Of a stretch of DNA of 64,000 nucleotides, positions 40,523 through 48,918 are shown piece by piece (the first letter of the stretch is position 1; each line of letters opens with the position of its first letter). A program made the position numbers and the translations under genes. Below the pieces are notes generated by a model. That model was given only the letters and a program-made list of their open reading frames with translations. It did not search any database and was not told the origin of the DNA. Location of the stretch: assembly GCF_048269205.1 (NCBI RefSeq), contig NZ_JBLXJC010000002.1:496001-560000 (forward strand). Reading direction: 5' to 3'. This stretch comes from Emcibacter sp048269205. GTDB lineage: Bacteria; Pseudomonadota; Alphaproteobacteria; Sphingomonadales; Emcibacteraceae.

Positions 40523-40938
40523 TAGCCTGCCACCGCAAAATTCACGGGGCCGGAGCTCTCCAGAGCGATATTGTAGGTTCGCTCCCCGTTATAATCCCCG
40601 GCATAGTCCAGTCCGATCACCTGAAAGCCGCCGGTGAAGCTGTCACCGCTTTCAAAAATGATCCGGTAATTGTCCACTGTGCCCGCCAGCGCCTTTTCTT
40701 GCATCAGCTGTTCACTGGCAGAATTGGTGAAAATGCCGCTGCCGCCAAGGGAAATATGACGGATTCCCGCGCCGGACAGAAGCTCCCGCCAGCCCGAAGA
40801 CCCCTTATGAGTAACATCCACAACTTCGTTACTGATTTTCAGCGAAGTGGAACGCATACCGCCAATGGCGCTGAAGCTTTCCGGGTCGGCACCATCACCG
40901 ACTTCCATCAAAAAGGCGCGACCTTTTTCAATTGTCAT
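40522..40938 (-). CDS. Major tail tube protein, TP901-1 type (GTA gp9-like)
   Basis: About 138 residues from ATG 40938, preferred over 40953 because GGGAGAAGAG lies directly upstream. Features are SFSAIGGMRSTSLKISNEVVDVT and the C-terminal DYAGDYNGERTYNIALESSG, both quoted in part. It forms the tail tube through which DNA passes. Confidence 0.92.
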   Translation of the reverse strand: MTIEKGRAFLMEVGDGADPESFSAIGGMRSTSLKISNEVVDVTHKGSSGWRELLSGAGIRHISLGGSGIFTNSASEQLMQEKALAGTVDNYRIIFESGDSFTGGFQVIGLDYAGDYNGERTYNIALESSGPVNFAVAG

Positions 40939-41347
40939 TCTCTTCTCCCGCAAGAATTCTGGCCCGGTATCGCATTACCCCTTGGCGGATACGGCCGTCC
41001 GTTTCAAAAAAAGTTTCAAAAAACACAAATTGCAGGCTTGCAACCTGAAGGCCGTCCCCCTGTAAAGCCCCGGCCGTCACCAGGTCATGCAGCAGATCGG
41101 CAAGCTCCCGGATTTCCAAATGCCCCGACCGGCCGGACCAGAGGTGCAGATCAAACAATACCTCCTGCCCCGTAAAATCTTTTGCCGACCAGTCCCTGAC
41201 CGACATATCGCCTATGGCAAGATAGGGCAGCTTTGCCCTTTCAGGCACATGGTCAAAAACACCGGACAGGCGGCCCGAAAGTTCCGGGTCACTGCTCAGA
41301 AGCTGATAGAGGTTTTCCTGCAGCCTGTTCACTGTGGATAGGCTCAT
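40928..41347 (-). CDS. DUF3168 tail terminator (GTA gp8-like)
   Basis: A 139-residue DUF3168 protein: LQENLYQLLSSDPELSGRLSG, VFDHVPERAKLPYLAIGDMSVRDWSAK and FDLHLWSGRSGHLEIRELADLLHDL in order (in part). In RcGTA, gp8 closes the tail tube end at the head. It overlaps the neighbours by a few bases on each side. Confidence 0.92.
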   Translation of the reverse strand: MSLSTVNRLQENLYQLLSSDPELSGRLSGVFDHVPERAKLPYLAIGDMSVRDWSAKDFTGQEVLFDLHLWSGRSGHLEIRELADLLHDLVTAGALQGDGLQVASLQFVFFETFFETDGRIRQGVMRYRARILAGEENDN

Positions 41348-41691
41348 GTTCCGCCTCCGAATAATTCCGGCGATAACGCAAAACGCACTTTCACCTCTTC
41401 TGTTGCCGGGGTGAGAAAAGGCCGGGCCGCCATTTTCGATGTGCCGAATTCCACATATGGCGCATAGGACATTGATGTCCTCACCTCATAAGATGCACTT
41501 TCCCTGGCCACATGGATACTGTCGGCCAGCGGACTGACCGGGCTTTCTGACTTTCGATCGCGATAGACCCTGTGGCGCGCCCCGGCGGCAATTTCCATCG
41601 CCAGGCCCTCTACAAAACCATCGAGACGTTTTTCATAACTGCGCCGTCGATCAAGCAAGTCAGCCTGCAGTTTTTCCCGACCTTCAATCAT
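41344..41691 (-). CDS. HK97 gp10-like head-tail protein
   Basis: About 115 residues from ATG 41691, which overlaps the head-closure gene by 8 bp; ATG 41715 is the alternative. YAPYVEFGTSKMAARPFLTPA is the family hallmark (YxxxVEFGT...PFL). The family forms part of the head-tail joint or tail completion. I do not recall a separate member at this place in RcGTA, so this is a possible difference. Confidence 0.85.
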   Translation of the reverse strand: MIEGREKLQADLLDRRRSYEKRLDGFVEGLAMEIAAGARHRVYRDRKSESPVSPLADSIHVARESASYEVRTSMSYAPYVEFGTSKMAARPFLTPATEEVKVRFALSPELFGGGT

Positions 41692-42004
41692 CAGTTTGCT
41701 CCACCCTGAAATCAAGCCAGCGGCCGTCGCCGTCCGGGTCCTGAACTGTCAGCACCCGGTAATGCCCGACCCCGTGACGCAGCCGGTCGCAACCTTCCAG
41801 TTCTGCCAGAAATCTCACCCTGATATCCAGAACAGGCTTGCGGACCAGTTTGCGCGCCTGCACTTCCCGACGTGCAGCAACCGGCCTGACGGCGGCCCAG
41901 ACGCAAGCCACATCCCGCCAGACGGTCGTAACTCCGCCGGTACCGTCGCCTGTCTCCTCCGCCTTCTGGAAGGTGATCCGGTGGCGCAATTTCCGGTAAC
42001 TCAC
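41684..42004 (-). CDS. Head closure protein (GTA gp7-like)
   Basis: A 106-residue phage head-tail adaptor: RKLRHRITFQKAEETGDGTGG at the start, WRDVACVWAAVRPV and a C-terminal YRVLTVQDPDGDGRWLDFRVE, quoted in part. It stops DNA leaving the filled head and overlaps the gp6-like gene by 4 bp. Confidence 0.9.
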   Translation of the reverse strand: MSYRKLRHRITFQKAEETGDGTGGVTTVWRDVACVWAAVRPVAARREVQARKLVRKPVLDIRVRFLAELEGCDRLRHGVGHYRVLTVQDPDGDGRWLDFRVEQTDD

Positions 42005-42555
42005 AGTTTCACCCTGCGATAGGGTCGCCAGAACTCTTCGGCCCGACGCTTTTCACCAAGCGCCTCTTCCCCGGTTTCAAGGCAGGCCGCAATCCAATGC
42101 AGGAGCCCCTGCCTGATATCAGCAGGAACCTCGTTCCAGCTATCCCCGTATCCGGCGCTAAAGGTAATGCGAATACCTGCCACCGGGATTTCCGGCATGG
42201 GCCAGGCCTGGCCATTACTGTGCACAAGCCTCGGCCGGAAAGAGCAGAGATCAATGACAAAGTTTTCCGGCGCAAGCGGCTGATAATTCCCTTCCATAAA
42301 GACAGCGACTTCCTCAACCGACAGGACGGGAGAAAACGGCAGATATACCGGTCCCGCGCCCCAGTCATTGCGAAAACAGCGCCAGACCTGGCGAACCAGT
42401 CTGCGATCGACAAAGGTTTCACAGGCCTGCCTGCCGGAGCGGATCAGGCCGAGCAGCAGGCTATCCTCGTTCGTATGATCGATTTTCAGATAGTCCTTTA
42501 CTTCAGCCAGGGTCACCGGCTCTGCCGCTGGCGGCATGACAAGCTCCAGTTTCAT
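42001..42555 (-). CDS. Head-tail connector (GTA gp6-like)
   Basis: A 184-residue connector: EPVTLAEVKDYLKIDHTNEDSLL near the N-terminus and VAGIRITFSAGYGDSWNEVPADIRQGLLHWIA towards the C-terminus (in part) are family patterns. It joins the portal to the head-closure ring. It overlaps the upstream 95-residue gene by 4 bp. Confidence 0.92.
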   Translation of the reverse strand: MKLELVMPPAAEPVTLAEVKDYLKIDHTNEDSLLLGLIRSGRQACETFVDRRLVRQVWRCFRNDWGAGPVYLPFSPVLSVEEVAVFMEGNYQPLAPENFVIDLCSFRPRLVHSNGQAWPMPEIPVAGIRITFSAGYGDSWNEVPADIRQGLLHWIAACLETGEEALGEKRRAEEFWRPYRRVKL

Positions 42556-42839
42556 TGCTCTTCCACCCTGATGGTCAGGGATCGCTCATCGCTTCGCCCC
42601 TGATTTGTTGAAATATGATTAGTCAGGCGATAAATCACCCCTGACTGGCCTCCCGCGACGAACACGGCTGTAAGCCCTTCATCCGGAATCATCTCTTGAT
42701 CGACCTGCAATCCCTGTGCCTCATCCGGGAATAGGGACCAGTTGCTGGAAACGATCTGTTCTCCATCCTGCAGATAGTCGCCACTCCAGTCGATGCTGAA
42801 GTCAATAACGGCAGAAGGATCTTTCAGATAAACGGGCAT
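42552..42839 (-). CDS. Small phage protein, fibre-tail adaptor-like
   Basis: A 95-residue protein with VYLKDPSAVIDFSIDWSGDYLQDGEQIVSSNW, in part, and YRLTNHISTNQGRSDERSLTIRV. The pattern resembles small proteins annotated as fibre-tail adaptors in alphaproteobacterial prophages; this is from memory. It shares a stop/start base with the gene before it. It is not part of the RcGTA plan. Confidence 0.6.
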   Translation of the reverse strand: MPVYLKDPSAVIDFSIDWSGDYLQDGEQIVSSNWSLFPDEAQGLQVDQEMIPDEGLTAVFVAGGQSGVIYRLTNHISTNQGRSDERSLTIRVEEQ

Positions 42840-43222
42840 CAGACGGCCGGGTCCGCAATTTCGATATCCCAGCCATTCAGGCTGAGCTCGCTGCCGGCCA
42901 CAAGCTCGAGTGACGTACAGGTGGTCACATAAAGCAGGCGGGAATTTACAGTATCAAGTAGAGTCACATGATCAGCAATACCGCCCTGATCCACTGTCAC
43001 ACTGGATTTCGCAGCCACCGTCACCTTCCGTCCGCTGACATTTCCATCAGACAGGCTGAAGTCACCGGCTGTCATGGCTGCATCGGCCAGACAATTGATC
43101 CCGCCTGTAACGGCCTCCGCATATCCGGCCGGTTCACCTGCACAAACAGTCAACAGGTCACAGTGACCGCTAATCTCGTTCAGTGCCGCATCCAGGACAC
43201 TGTCATCCACTTTTTTTGCCAT
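42839..43222 (-). CDS. Small phage structural protein of unknown role
   Basis: A 127-residue protein: VDDSVLDAALNEISGHCDLLTVC at the start, then YAEAVTGGINCLADAAM and a beta-rich second half with TLLDTVNSRLLYVTTC (in part). Similar proteins occur next to capsid genes in alphaproteobacterial prophages as far as I recall, with no named function. It is 2 bp after the lectin-like gene and coupled to the next gene. Confidence 0.65.
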   Translation of the reverse strand: MAKKVDDSVLDAALNEISGHCDLLTVCAGEPAGYAEAVTGGINCLADAAMTAGDFSLSDGNVSGRKVTVAAKSSVTVDQGGIADHVTLLDTVNSRLLYVTTCTSLELVAGSELSLNGWDIEIADPAV

Positions 43223-43224
43223 AT

Positions 43225-44127
43225 CTACAGCCTCGTCATTCGGTTTGATTTCGGTGTGATCCGTCGTCGGGAACCCGCCACAACTTCTATTCTCTCCACT
43301 TTCCCTGCAGGATATCGCCGGGCGGCAGGCGGAACCCGGGGAACAAAAATACGGACCATCAGCGATTGCATGACATGGTCGCCGGCCTTCACCTGCAATC
43401 CCTGCAGCACTGCCCCCGGCAGCACCTCCCCGCCCATCAGCCCGTGTACTCCAGCCGCCGGGACCACAAGAAACAAACTTGTCAGTTGCGGACTCTCCGA
43501 CTGCACGCCAAGTAATGCCCCGGCCGGTGCAAGCGGCACGCCGCCGGCGGCCGCGTCATGCTGGACGCGGATAAAGCTGAAGCCGGAGGAAGACTGCCGC
43601 ATTCTCAATCCGGCCCGACCAGTGGGATAGGTGGCATCCTGTACTTCGGCCTGCAGAACCCCGTCCGCATAAAGGCTGATGCTATCCCCCACCGCCTGCA
43701 GCCGCAGGACAACATCATTGTCATGTCCGACTACCGGGTCTGAACTCTCCAACACGACATTCGCGCCCTGATCCAGCCTCAGGATCTGATAGGAACTTGT
43801 GCCGGCGCTATAGGCGCCCATATAGCCGCTGCCGCCGTTTGCCGTATCGCCGTAGCGGAGCAAAAGGGCATTGTTCAACGTCACATGGGATGCCTCGATA
43901 GCCTCATCCCCGGAAGAGGGCTCCGCCGTTTCCAGCAGATAAATCGCTTCACCACTCGCCCACCAGGGCGAGGCCAGCTTCCCCGCGCTCCAGTCTACAA
44001 AAACGGAACCACCGGGCCTTATTTCATCAGTCCAGCCGCTCCCCTGCCGGGACGGCAGATGGTCCTGCAGGGGAGTATCTTCGGTTTCAGTATCAAACCA
44101 GTCTTCAAACAGGGTCACCCATGCCAT
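43225..44127 (-). CDS. Lectin-like (concanavalin A/LamG-type) phage protein
   Basis: A 300-residue protein. Residues ~1-200 look like a jelly-roll lectin/glucanase domain: LFEDWFDTETEDTPLQDH at the start, VVLRLQAVGDSISLYADGVLQAEV and YPTGRAGLRMR near the end, the last two being typical of such folds. The C-terminal ~100 residues are another, unrecognised domain ending in a basic tail. It lies between capsid and connector genes, where RcGTA has nothing. It may decorate the capsid or bind glycans; this is inference. Confidence 0.65.
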   Translation of the reverse strand: MAWVTLFEDWFDTETEDTPLQDHLPSRQGSGWTDEIRPGGSVFVDWSAGKLASPWWASGEAIYLLETAEPSSGDEAIEASHVTLNNALLLRYGDTANGGSGYMGAYSAGTSSYQILRLDQGANVVLESSDPVVGHDNDVVLRLQAVGDSISLYADGVLQAEVQDATYPTGRAGLRMRQSSSGFSFIRVQHDAAAGGVPLAPAGALLGVQSESPQLTSLFLVVPAAGVHGLMGGEVLPGAVLQGLQVKAGDHVMQSLMVRIFVPRVPPAARRYPAGKVERIEVVAGSRRRITPKSNRMTRL

Positions 44128-44152
44128 CTGCCGTATTTCCCCCTGTTCAGCC

Positions 44153-45358
44153 TCAGGCCGCGAACTGCAGCAGCTTGATGGCCTGGTCGTTGGTGACCGC
44201 GCCCCCGACCCGTTTGGTGGTATAGAAATGGATATAGGGCTTGTGGCTGTAGGGGTCGCGCAGGATTTTCGTACCCATACGGTCCGTCACCGTATAGGCA
44301 CGACGCATATTGGCGAAAGCAATTGACAGGGAGCCGGCTGCCCGGTCAGGCATGTCGGCCACTTCCACCACCGGATAGCCCAGCAGGGAGGACGCTGCGC
44401 CGCTTTCCAGACCGGGCCGCCAGAGATAATTGCCGTCCTGGTCCCTGAACTTGCGGATTTCCGCCACAAGACCGGTATTGAGATAGAATTTGGCTCCGCT
44501 GCGATAGCCCGCCTTCATGCTGTGAACCAGATCGATCAGAATATCCGCCGGATCGGCAGCGGCCCAGTCGCCGTCTACCCCGGTGGAAATCGCCTGGATT
44601 TCGCCGAAACTACGACTGCCGTCATCATTGGCGGACATGCTATAGGTCAGGAAACCTTTCGGTTTGTTGAGACCGTCGCCATTTACAAAAGCGGCATTTT
44701 CCTGGATGGCGAATTCCTCCGCCAATTCCTCGCCCAGCCACTGTTCCACATCGAAATGGGCATCATCCAGCATCACCTGGGTGGCAGCCGGATTGGCATA
44801 AAGCTCACCCAGCGGCGGATCGATCTCCGCCAATTTCGGTGCGTCGGTTTCCGAACGGGCTCCGGTTTCAGCCACCCAGCCGGAGGCAATACCGCCCACA
44901 TTGACCAGCTTTTTGTAGCGGGAGGAGCCAATATTGACCACTTTCGCATCAGCACGGATCGGGGACAGAAGTCGCAGGCGCTTTTCCAGCTCCCGGTCGA
45001 GTTCCTGCGGGATCGCATATCCGCCATCCTCGCCGCTTAAGCTATTCAAGGCCTTTTCTTCCAGTCCCTGCATCTGTCCCTTGCGGATAAAACCGTCATA
45101 GAAGGCGGTCTTTGTCTCCCGATCCCGGACACCGTCATCCTCCCCGGTCAGGGACGGACGACGGGAAGAACTGTAAAGCCGGTTCATTTTTTGCTGCAAC
45201 CGGTCCAGATCATTATTCATCCGGTCCAGCTTTTCCCCGGTCAGCACGTCTACAGTTCCCTTTTCCTCCAGTTCCTTCAGCCGCTGGTCATTAGCGGCCT
45301 TGAAGTTTTCAAAAGAGGAAGTGAGATTTTCCAGCGCCTCTTTGGTTTCCAGTGTCAT
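44153..45358 (-). CDS. HK97-type major capsid protein (GTA gp5-like)
   Basis: A 401-residue capsid protein. The N-terminal ~110 residues are a coiled-coil delta domain (LKELEEKGTV, LDRLQQKMNRLYSSS) removed by the prohead protease in the family; the HK97 fold follows (GGYAIPQELDREL, FAIQENAAFVNGDG, NKPKGFL). The C-terminus keeps GGAVTNDQAIKLLQF. It forms the head. Confidence 0.96.
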   Translation of the reverse strand: MTLETKEALENLTSSFENFKAANDQRLKELEEKGTVDVLTGEKLDRMNNDLDRLQQKMNRLYSSSRRPSLTGEDDGVRDRETKTAFYDGFIRKGQMQGLEEKALNSLSGEDGGYAIPQELDRELEKRLRLLSPIRADAKVVNIGSSRYKKLVNVGGIASGWVAETGARSETDAPKLAEIDPPLGELYANPAATQVMLDDAHFDVEQWLGEELAEEFAIQENAAFVNGDGLNKPKGFLTYSMSANDDGSRSFGEIQAISTGVDGDWAAADPADILIDLVHSMKAGYRSGAKFYLNTGLVAEIRKFRDQDGNYLWRPGLESGAASSLLGYPVVEVADMPDRAAGSLSIAFANMRRAYTVTDRMGTKILRDPYSHKPYIHFYTTKRVGGAVTNDQAIKLLQFAA

Positions 45359-45361
45359 ATT

Positions 45362-45895
45362 TTACCTTTCCTGTGTCATGAGTTTACTGAGATGATGCAT
45401 AGCGGCCAGTAGTCCTGCCTGTTCCGGGCAGGCGCACTGACCTGAAGGCCCTTCTTCTCCCTTGAGCGAGAGGATGCGCGCCTTGTCATTCATGGGAAAT
45501 GTAACCAGCGAGACTTCCCACAGATCAACTTCCTGCAATATGCGGTGACCGTCCGCATGACGATGCGATTTCCGCGTATGAAAGCCGATGGAGAGACCGT
45601 CCAGCGCTCCGCTTTTCACCAGGCCCCAGGCCTCGTCCGCCCGGCGGATTCTGGTCAGCATCCGACCGCGTACAAAAAGTCCGTGATGATCCTCGGCAAT
45701 CTCCTCGATCACGCCCAGCGGTTCCCGCGGATCGTGCTGCCAGAGCAGTTTGATGCCTGTCGTTCCCCGGTCTCTGAGAGAATTCCGGAAAGCCCCGGGC
45801 AACACCAGGTCATTGCCATTATCCAGCACATTGAACACACTGGCATAGCCCTCGAAACGGCCGTCGTCGCCGTCTCCGGTCAGAAAATTCGTCAT
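45362..45895 (-). CDS. HK97 family prohead protease (GTA gp4-like)
   Basis: A 177-residue S78-type serine protease. FEGYASVFNVLDNGNDLVLPGAF opens it (in part); the catalytic histidine is in LLWQHDPREPLG and the serine in LDGLSIGFHT. It matures the capsid. It lies 3 bp before the capsid gene. Confidence 0.95.
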   Translation of the reverse strand: MTNFLTGDGDDGRFEGYASVFNVLDNGNDLVLPGAFRNSLRDRGTTGIKLLWQHDPREPLGVIEEIAEDHHGLFVRGRMLTRIRRADEAWGLVKSGALDGLSIGFHTRKSHRHADGHRILQEVDLWEVSLVTFPMNDKARILSLKGEEGPSGQCACPEQAGLLAAMHHLSKLMTQER

Positions 45896-45917
45896 GTTTT
45901 TTCCCGAAACAGCCCGT

Positions 45918-46235
45918 TCAGAACGCCGGGCCGAGATGCAGAAGTTTCATTTTTACCGCCAGCCCGAGGATCAGACTGGTCAGCACAATCTTGATGATCC
46001 ACCTGAGGACGATTTGCCTCACCGTGCGGCGGGTTTCCCGCCAGCTCTCCAAAAGGGCGCGTAATTCGCTCAGGTCCCCGGACGCCTTGCAATCCTGCAG
46101 GCCAAGATCGGCCAAAGCACGAGCAGCCCCCTCTTCGGTCGCCTTTTCAATCAGGTGATAAAGGGTTTCCCGGCCTACCCCTTCTTCAGAGGCCTGATGA
46201 ACGATATTCTGCAGGGAAGCTGATGGCTCGTGCAT
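45918..46235 (-). CDS. DUF6127 small membrane protein (GTA gp3.5-like)
   Basis: About 105 residues from ATG 46235, which overlaps the portal stop by one base (TGATG); a GTG 3 nt earlier is possible. ATEEGAARALADLGLQD and ELRALLESWRETRR are the DUF6127 pattern. A C-terminal hydrophobic helix (WIIKIVLTSLILGLAV) suggests a membrane protein. It sits between portal and protease genes, as in RcGTA. Confidence 0.85.
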   Translation of the reverse strand: MHEPSASLQNIVHQASEEGVGRETLYHLIEKATEEGAARALADLGLQDCKASGDLSELRALLESWRETRRTVRQIVLRWIIKIVLTSLILGLAVKMKLLHLGPAF

Positions 46236-47431
46236 CACTCCGCCTGCTCCAGCGGGCCAAGGCCCACCGCCGCCCGCTTTTCATCCACGGTCAGGAAATC
46301 AGCTGCACCAACCCGCTCCCACAGAAGCTGGCGGTCATGGCTCAGCGCCGGGATGGCATCCTGGTCAAAGGCAAGACGAAGATCCGGCCCATATTCCGGA
46401 CAAAGCCAGCCATTAAGCGAAGAGACCACCCGTTCCAACATGGGCAGTAGTGTCAGCCGCCACAGCGCCCGGTTGGCCTCCTGAAAATTACTGTAGGTAT
46501 TATCGCCGGGGATACCCAGAAGCATAGGCGGGATACCAAACGCCAGGGCAATTTCCCGGGCACTTACATGCTTGCCATTGATGAAGTCCATGTCAGCCGG
46601 AGAAAAAGCCAGTTTCTGCCATTTCAGCCCGCCTTCCAGGAGCATGGGCCGTCCGGCATTACGCGCCCCCTGATAACTGTCGGCCAGCTCGTCTTTCAGC
46701 CGGTCAAACTGTTCACCGGACAAGGAATCCTGTCCCTCCCGCCCTTCAAACACCAAAGCTCCCGACGGCCGAGCTGCATTGTCGAACAGGGCCTTGTTCC
46801 AGGCGGAGGCGGCATTATGGACATCCACGGCCATGGCTGCCGCCTCCAGCGGAGAAAGGCCATAAAGGTCATCCAGGGGATGGAAATATTTCAGATGCAG
46901 AAGCGAGGATTTGCCCTCTACAGGATCTACCGGAAAAACATGTTCCCGGCCGCCCAGACTATAGACATAGGCTTTCGGCCAACCGGACCTGTCCTGATCA
47001 AGCCGGATACGGTCGGCCCTGAGCACATAGAGTTCAGACGGCTGCCCGTCAGCGCCCCGGACCAGTTCCACGTAGCTGTTGCCGGCGATATTCAGGAAGG
47101 AAAAAAGACTTTCAAAAAAGGTCATCCGCCCCTGCATGGGGTTTGGCCGGGCCAGCAGGTCAAGCACCGGATGATGATCCAGCCGGCGTCCGTCGCGAAA
47201 CAGCACAAGCGGCACCGAGGCCGCACTTTCGGCCAGCAGCTTCACCGAACGATGGGCCACCACATTCTTTTTGTATCCTTCTTCAGCCAGCGAGCGATAG
47301 GTGCGGTTGCTCCAGCGCGCATCGCCAAGACCGAGCCAGACCGTCTCCGAACCTCTCTGCAAATGGGACACCGCGCTCGCCTTCTGTTCCCTGCGGGCAA
47401 ACAGACCCGCGAGTTTTTCAAATGACTTCAT
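46235..47431 (-). CDS. Phage portal protein, HK97 type (GTA gp3-like)
   Basis: A 398-residue portal. Features are YKKNVVAHRSVKLLAESAASVPLVLFRDG, PNPMQGRMTFFESLFSFLNIAGNSYVELVRG and FGIPPMLLGIPGDNTYSNFQEANRALW (all in part), the last being a strong portal hallmark. It forms the DNA channel at the head vertex. It starts 137 bp after the terminase gene. Confidence 0.96.
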   Translation of the reverse strand: MKSFEKLAGLFARREQKASAVSHLQRGSETVWLGLGDARWSNRTYRSLAEEGYKKNVVAHRSVKLLAESAASVPLVLFRDGRRLDHHPVLDLLARPNPMQGRMTFFESLFSFLNIAGNSYVELVRGADGQPSELYVLRADRIRLDQDRSGWPKAYVYSLGGREHVFPVDPVEGKSSLLHLKYFHPLDDLYGLSPLEAAAMAVDVHNAASAWNKALFDNAARPSGALVFEGREGQDSLSGEQFDRLKDELADSYQGARNAGRPMLLEGGLKWQKLAFSPADMDFINGKHVSAREIALAFGIPPMLLGIPGDNTYSNFQEANRALWRLTLLPMLERVVSSLNGWLCPEYGPDLRLAFDQDAIPALSHDRQLLWERVGAADFLTVDEKRAAVGLGPLEQAE

Positions 47432-47543
47432 GTCGAATTCTCCGATAGGGGGATGACGGGCGGCAAAGTCACTGCCTTCCCTGCACCTTGCTCAAAAGCT
47501 TCTGTTTCACTATTGCAGGAGCAGCACCTTGCCGCCGTTTCCC

Positions 47544-47567
47544 GACCGGTCATGGGAGGAACCGGTC
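47544..47567 (-). other. Intercistronic hairpin between terminase and portal genes
   Basis: On the minus strand GACCGGT and ACCGGTC form a perfect 7-bp stem around a 10-nt loop containing TCCTCCC. It starts 2 nt after the terminase stop. There is no T-tract, so it is more likely an RNA-stability or processing element than a terminator. The rest of the 137-bp gap shows nothing I can name. Confidence 0.5.
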
Positions 47568-47568
47568 T

Positions 47569-48918
47569 TCAGTAAATGATTTGCCTGATGCGCGGCCGAT
47601 TTTCCCGCCGCAGCAAAAGGTCCGTAATCGCCCAGACCAGGGCATCAACCCGGTCCGGACTTTTTCCTTTCCTGACCTCAGCCTGGCTGAATCCGCACAT
47701 TTCCTCTTCCAGTTCCGGGAATATGCCCTGATGGAATACCCGGCCCTGCTCGTAAAGGGCGGCAACAGGTTCGGCACGGACCGCCTTTCCCCGGCTTGCC
47801 CTGACCGGCAAATAGCTCACTTCCGGATCAACCTGACGGATCAGACTTTCCACCAGGTCGCCACCGTTGTTGACCTCGGCTACAAGCCGGTCGGCCTCAA
47901 ATTCGTGATAAGCTCTGATGGCGCGTCTTGCCCAGTCGAGCGGGCTCAAACCCTGCACCGTCTCATCGCGGACCACAAAGGCCCGGCCCGCCTCATCGCG
48001 ACCGGCGACAATGATGCCACACTGGTCCGCATCCGGGCCGGACGTCACCGGCGGATCCACCGCCACCACGATCCGGGACAGCTCCGGCAAATCGTCAAGA
48101 CGACATCCCTCCAGCAGGTCCCTGTTCCAGAGTGCGCCCTCGATACCTGTCAGCAGTTCGCCGTAGAGTTCCTGTCGGCCAATCCTTGTGTTTTCATAAC
48201 GCTGGCGGATTTCCTCCAGAAAAACCGTTGGCAGATTGGCCTTGTTCTCGAAGGTATTGCCCCGGGTAACATGAACTCTGTCGTCCTCCACCATACGGCG
48301 CAGCAGCGGTATATTCCGCGGGGTGGTGGTGATCATGACCCGGGGGCTGTGCCCGAGCCTCAGGCCGAACAGCAAATTATTCCAGGTTTCCTCCACATGG
48401 CTCCATTTGGCGATCTCGTCGGCCCAGGCCAGTCCATGCTGCGGACCACGCAGCTGATCAGGCGATTCCGAGGAGTAGAGAAAGGCCTGGATGCCGTTGG
48501 GCCAAACCAGGCGCTTCTTGGACACCTCAAAGTGCGGCCGGAACGCCTCGGGCGAACAAGCCATCAGTCCGCTTTCCCCCTGCACCATAGTCTGCACACC
48601 GTCGAGAAAACTGTCCGCCACCAGGGCAATGCGCTCCGGCGTGCCTTTCGGCGCCGAAAGCGGGCTTGGGCCTTCCACCTGGCTGCGCAGCCATTCAACA
48701 CCCATCCGGGTCTTGCCAAAACCGCGGCCAGCCATGACCAGCCAGCAGAACCAGTCTCCCTCCGGCGGCAACTGCGCCGCCCTGCCCCAGAATTTCCAGT
48801 CGTGCAGCAGGGCCTCACAGTCCCGGTCAGAAAGACCCGAAACCAGACGGTTCAGATCTTTTGCCCCGAGACCCGCAACTCCTGCGGCCAACGATTCAGC
48901 TTTCATTCTCTCCGTCAT
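47569..48918 (-). CDS. Terminase large subunit (GTA gp2-like)
   Basis: About 449 residues from ATG 48918 (48906 is possible; 48951 would overlap the upstream gene more). The packaging ATPase has Walker A AGRGFGKTRMGVEW and Walker B HGLAWADEIAKW; the RNase H-like nuclease domain shows IVVAVDPPVTSGPDADQCGIIV (in part) with its acidic residues. It packages DNA into heads. The stop of the small-terminase gene overlaps the start. Confidence 0.94.
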   Translation of the reverse strand: MTERMKAESLAAGVAGLGAKDLNRLVSGLSDRDCEALLHDWKFWGRAAQLPPEGDWFCWLVMAGRGFGKTRMGVEWLRSQVEGPSPLSAPKGTPERIALVADSFLDGVQTMVQGESGLMACSPEAFRPHFEVSKKRLVWPNGIQAFLYSSESPDQLRGPQHGLAWADEIAKWSHVEETWNNLLFGLRLGHSPRVMITTTPRNIPLLRRMVEDDRVHVTRGNTFENKANLPTVFLEEIRQRYENTRIGRQELYGELLTGIEGALWNRDLLEGCRLDDLPELSRIVVAVDPPVTSGPDADQCGIIVAGRDEAGRAFVVRDETVQGLSPLDWARRAIRAYHEFEADRLVAEVNNGGDLVESLIRQVDPEVSYLPVRASRGKAVRAEPVAALYEQGRVFHQGIFPELEEEMCGFSQAEVRKGKSPDRVDALVWAITDLLLRRENRPRIRQIIY

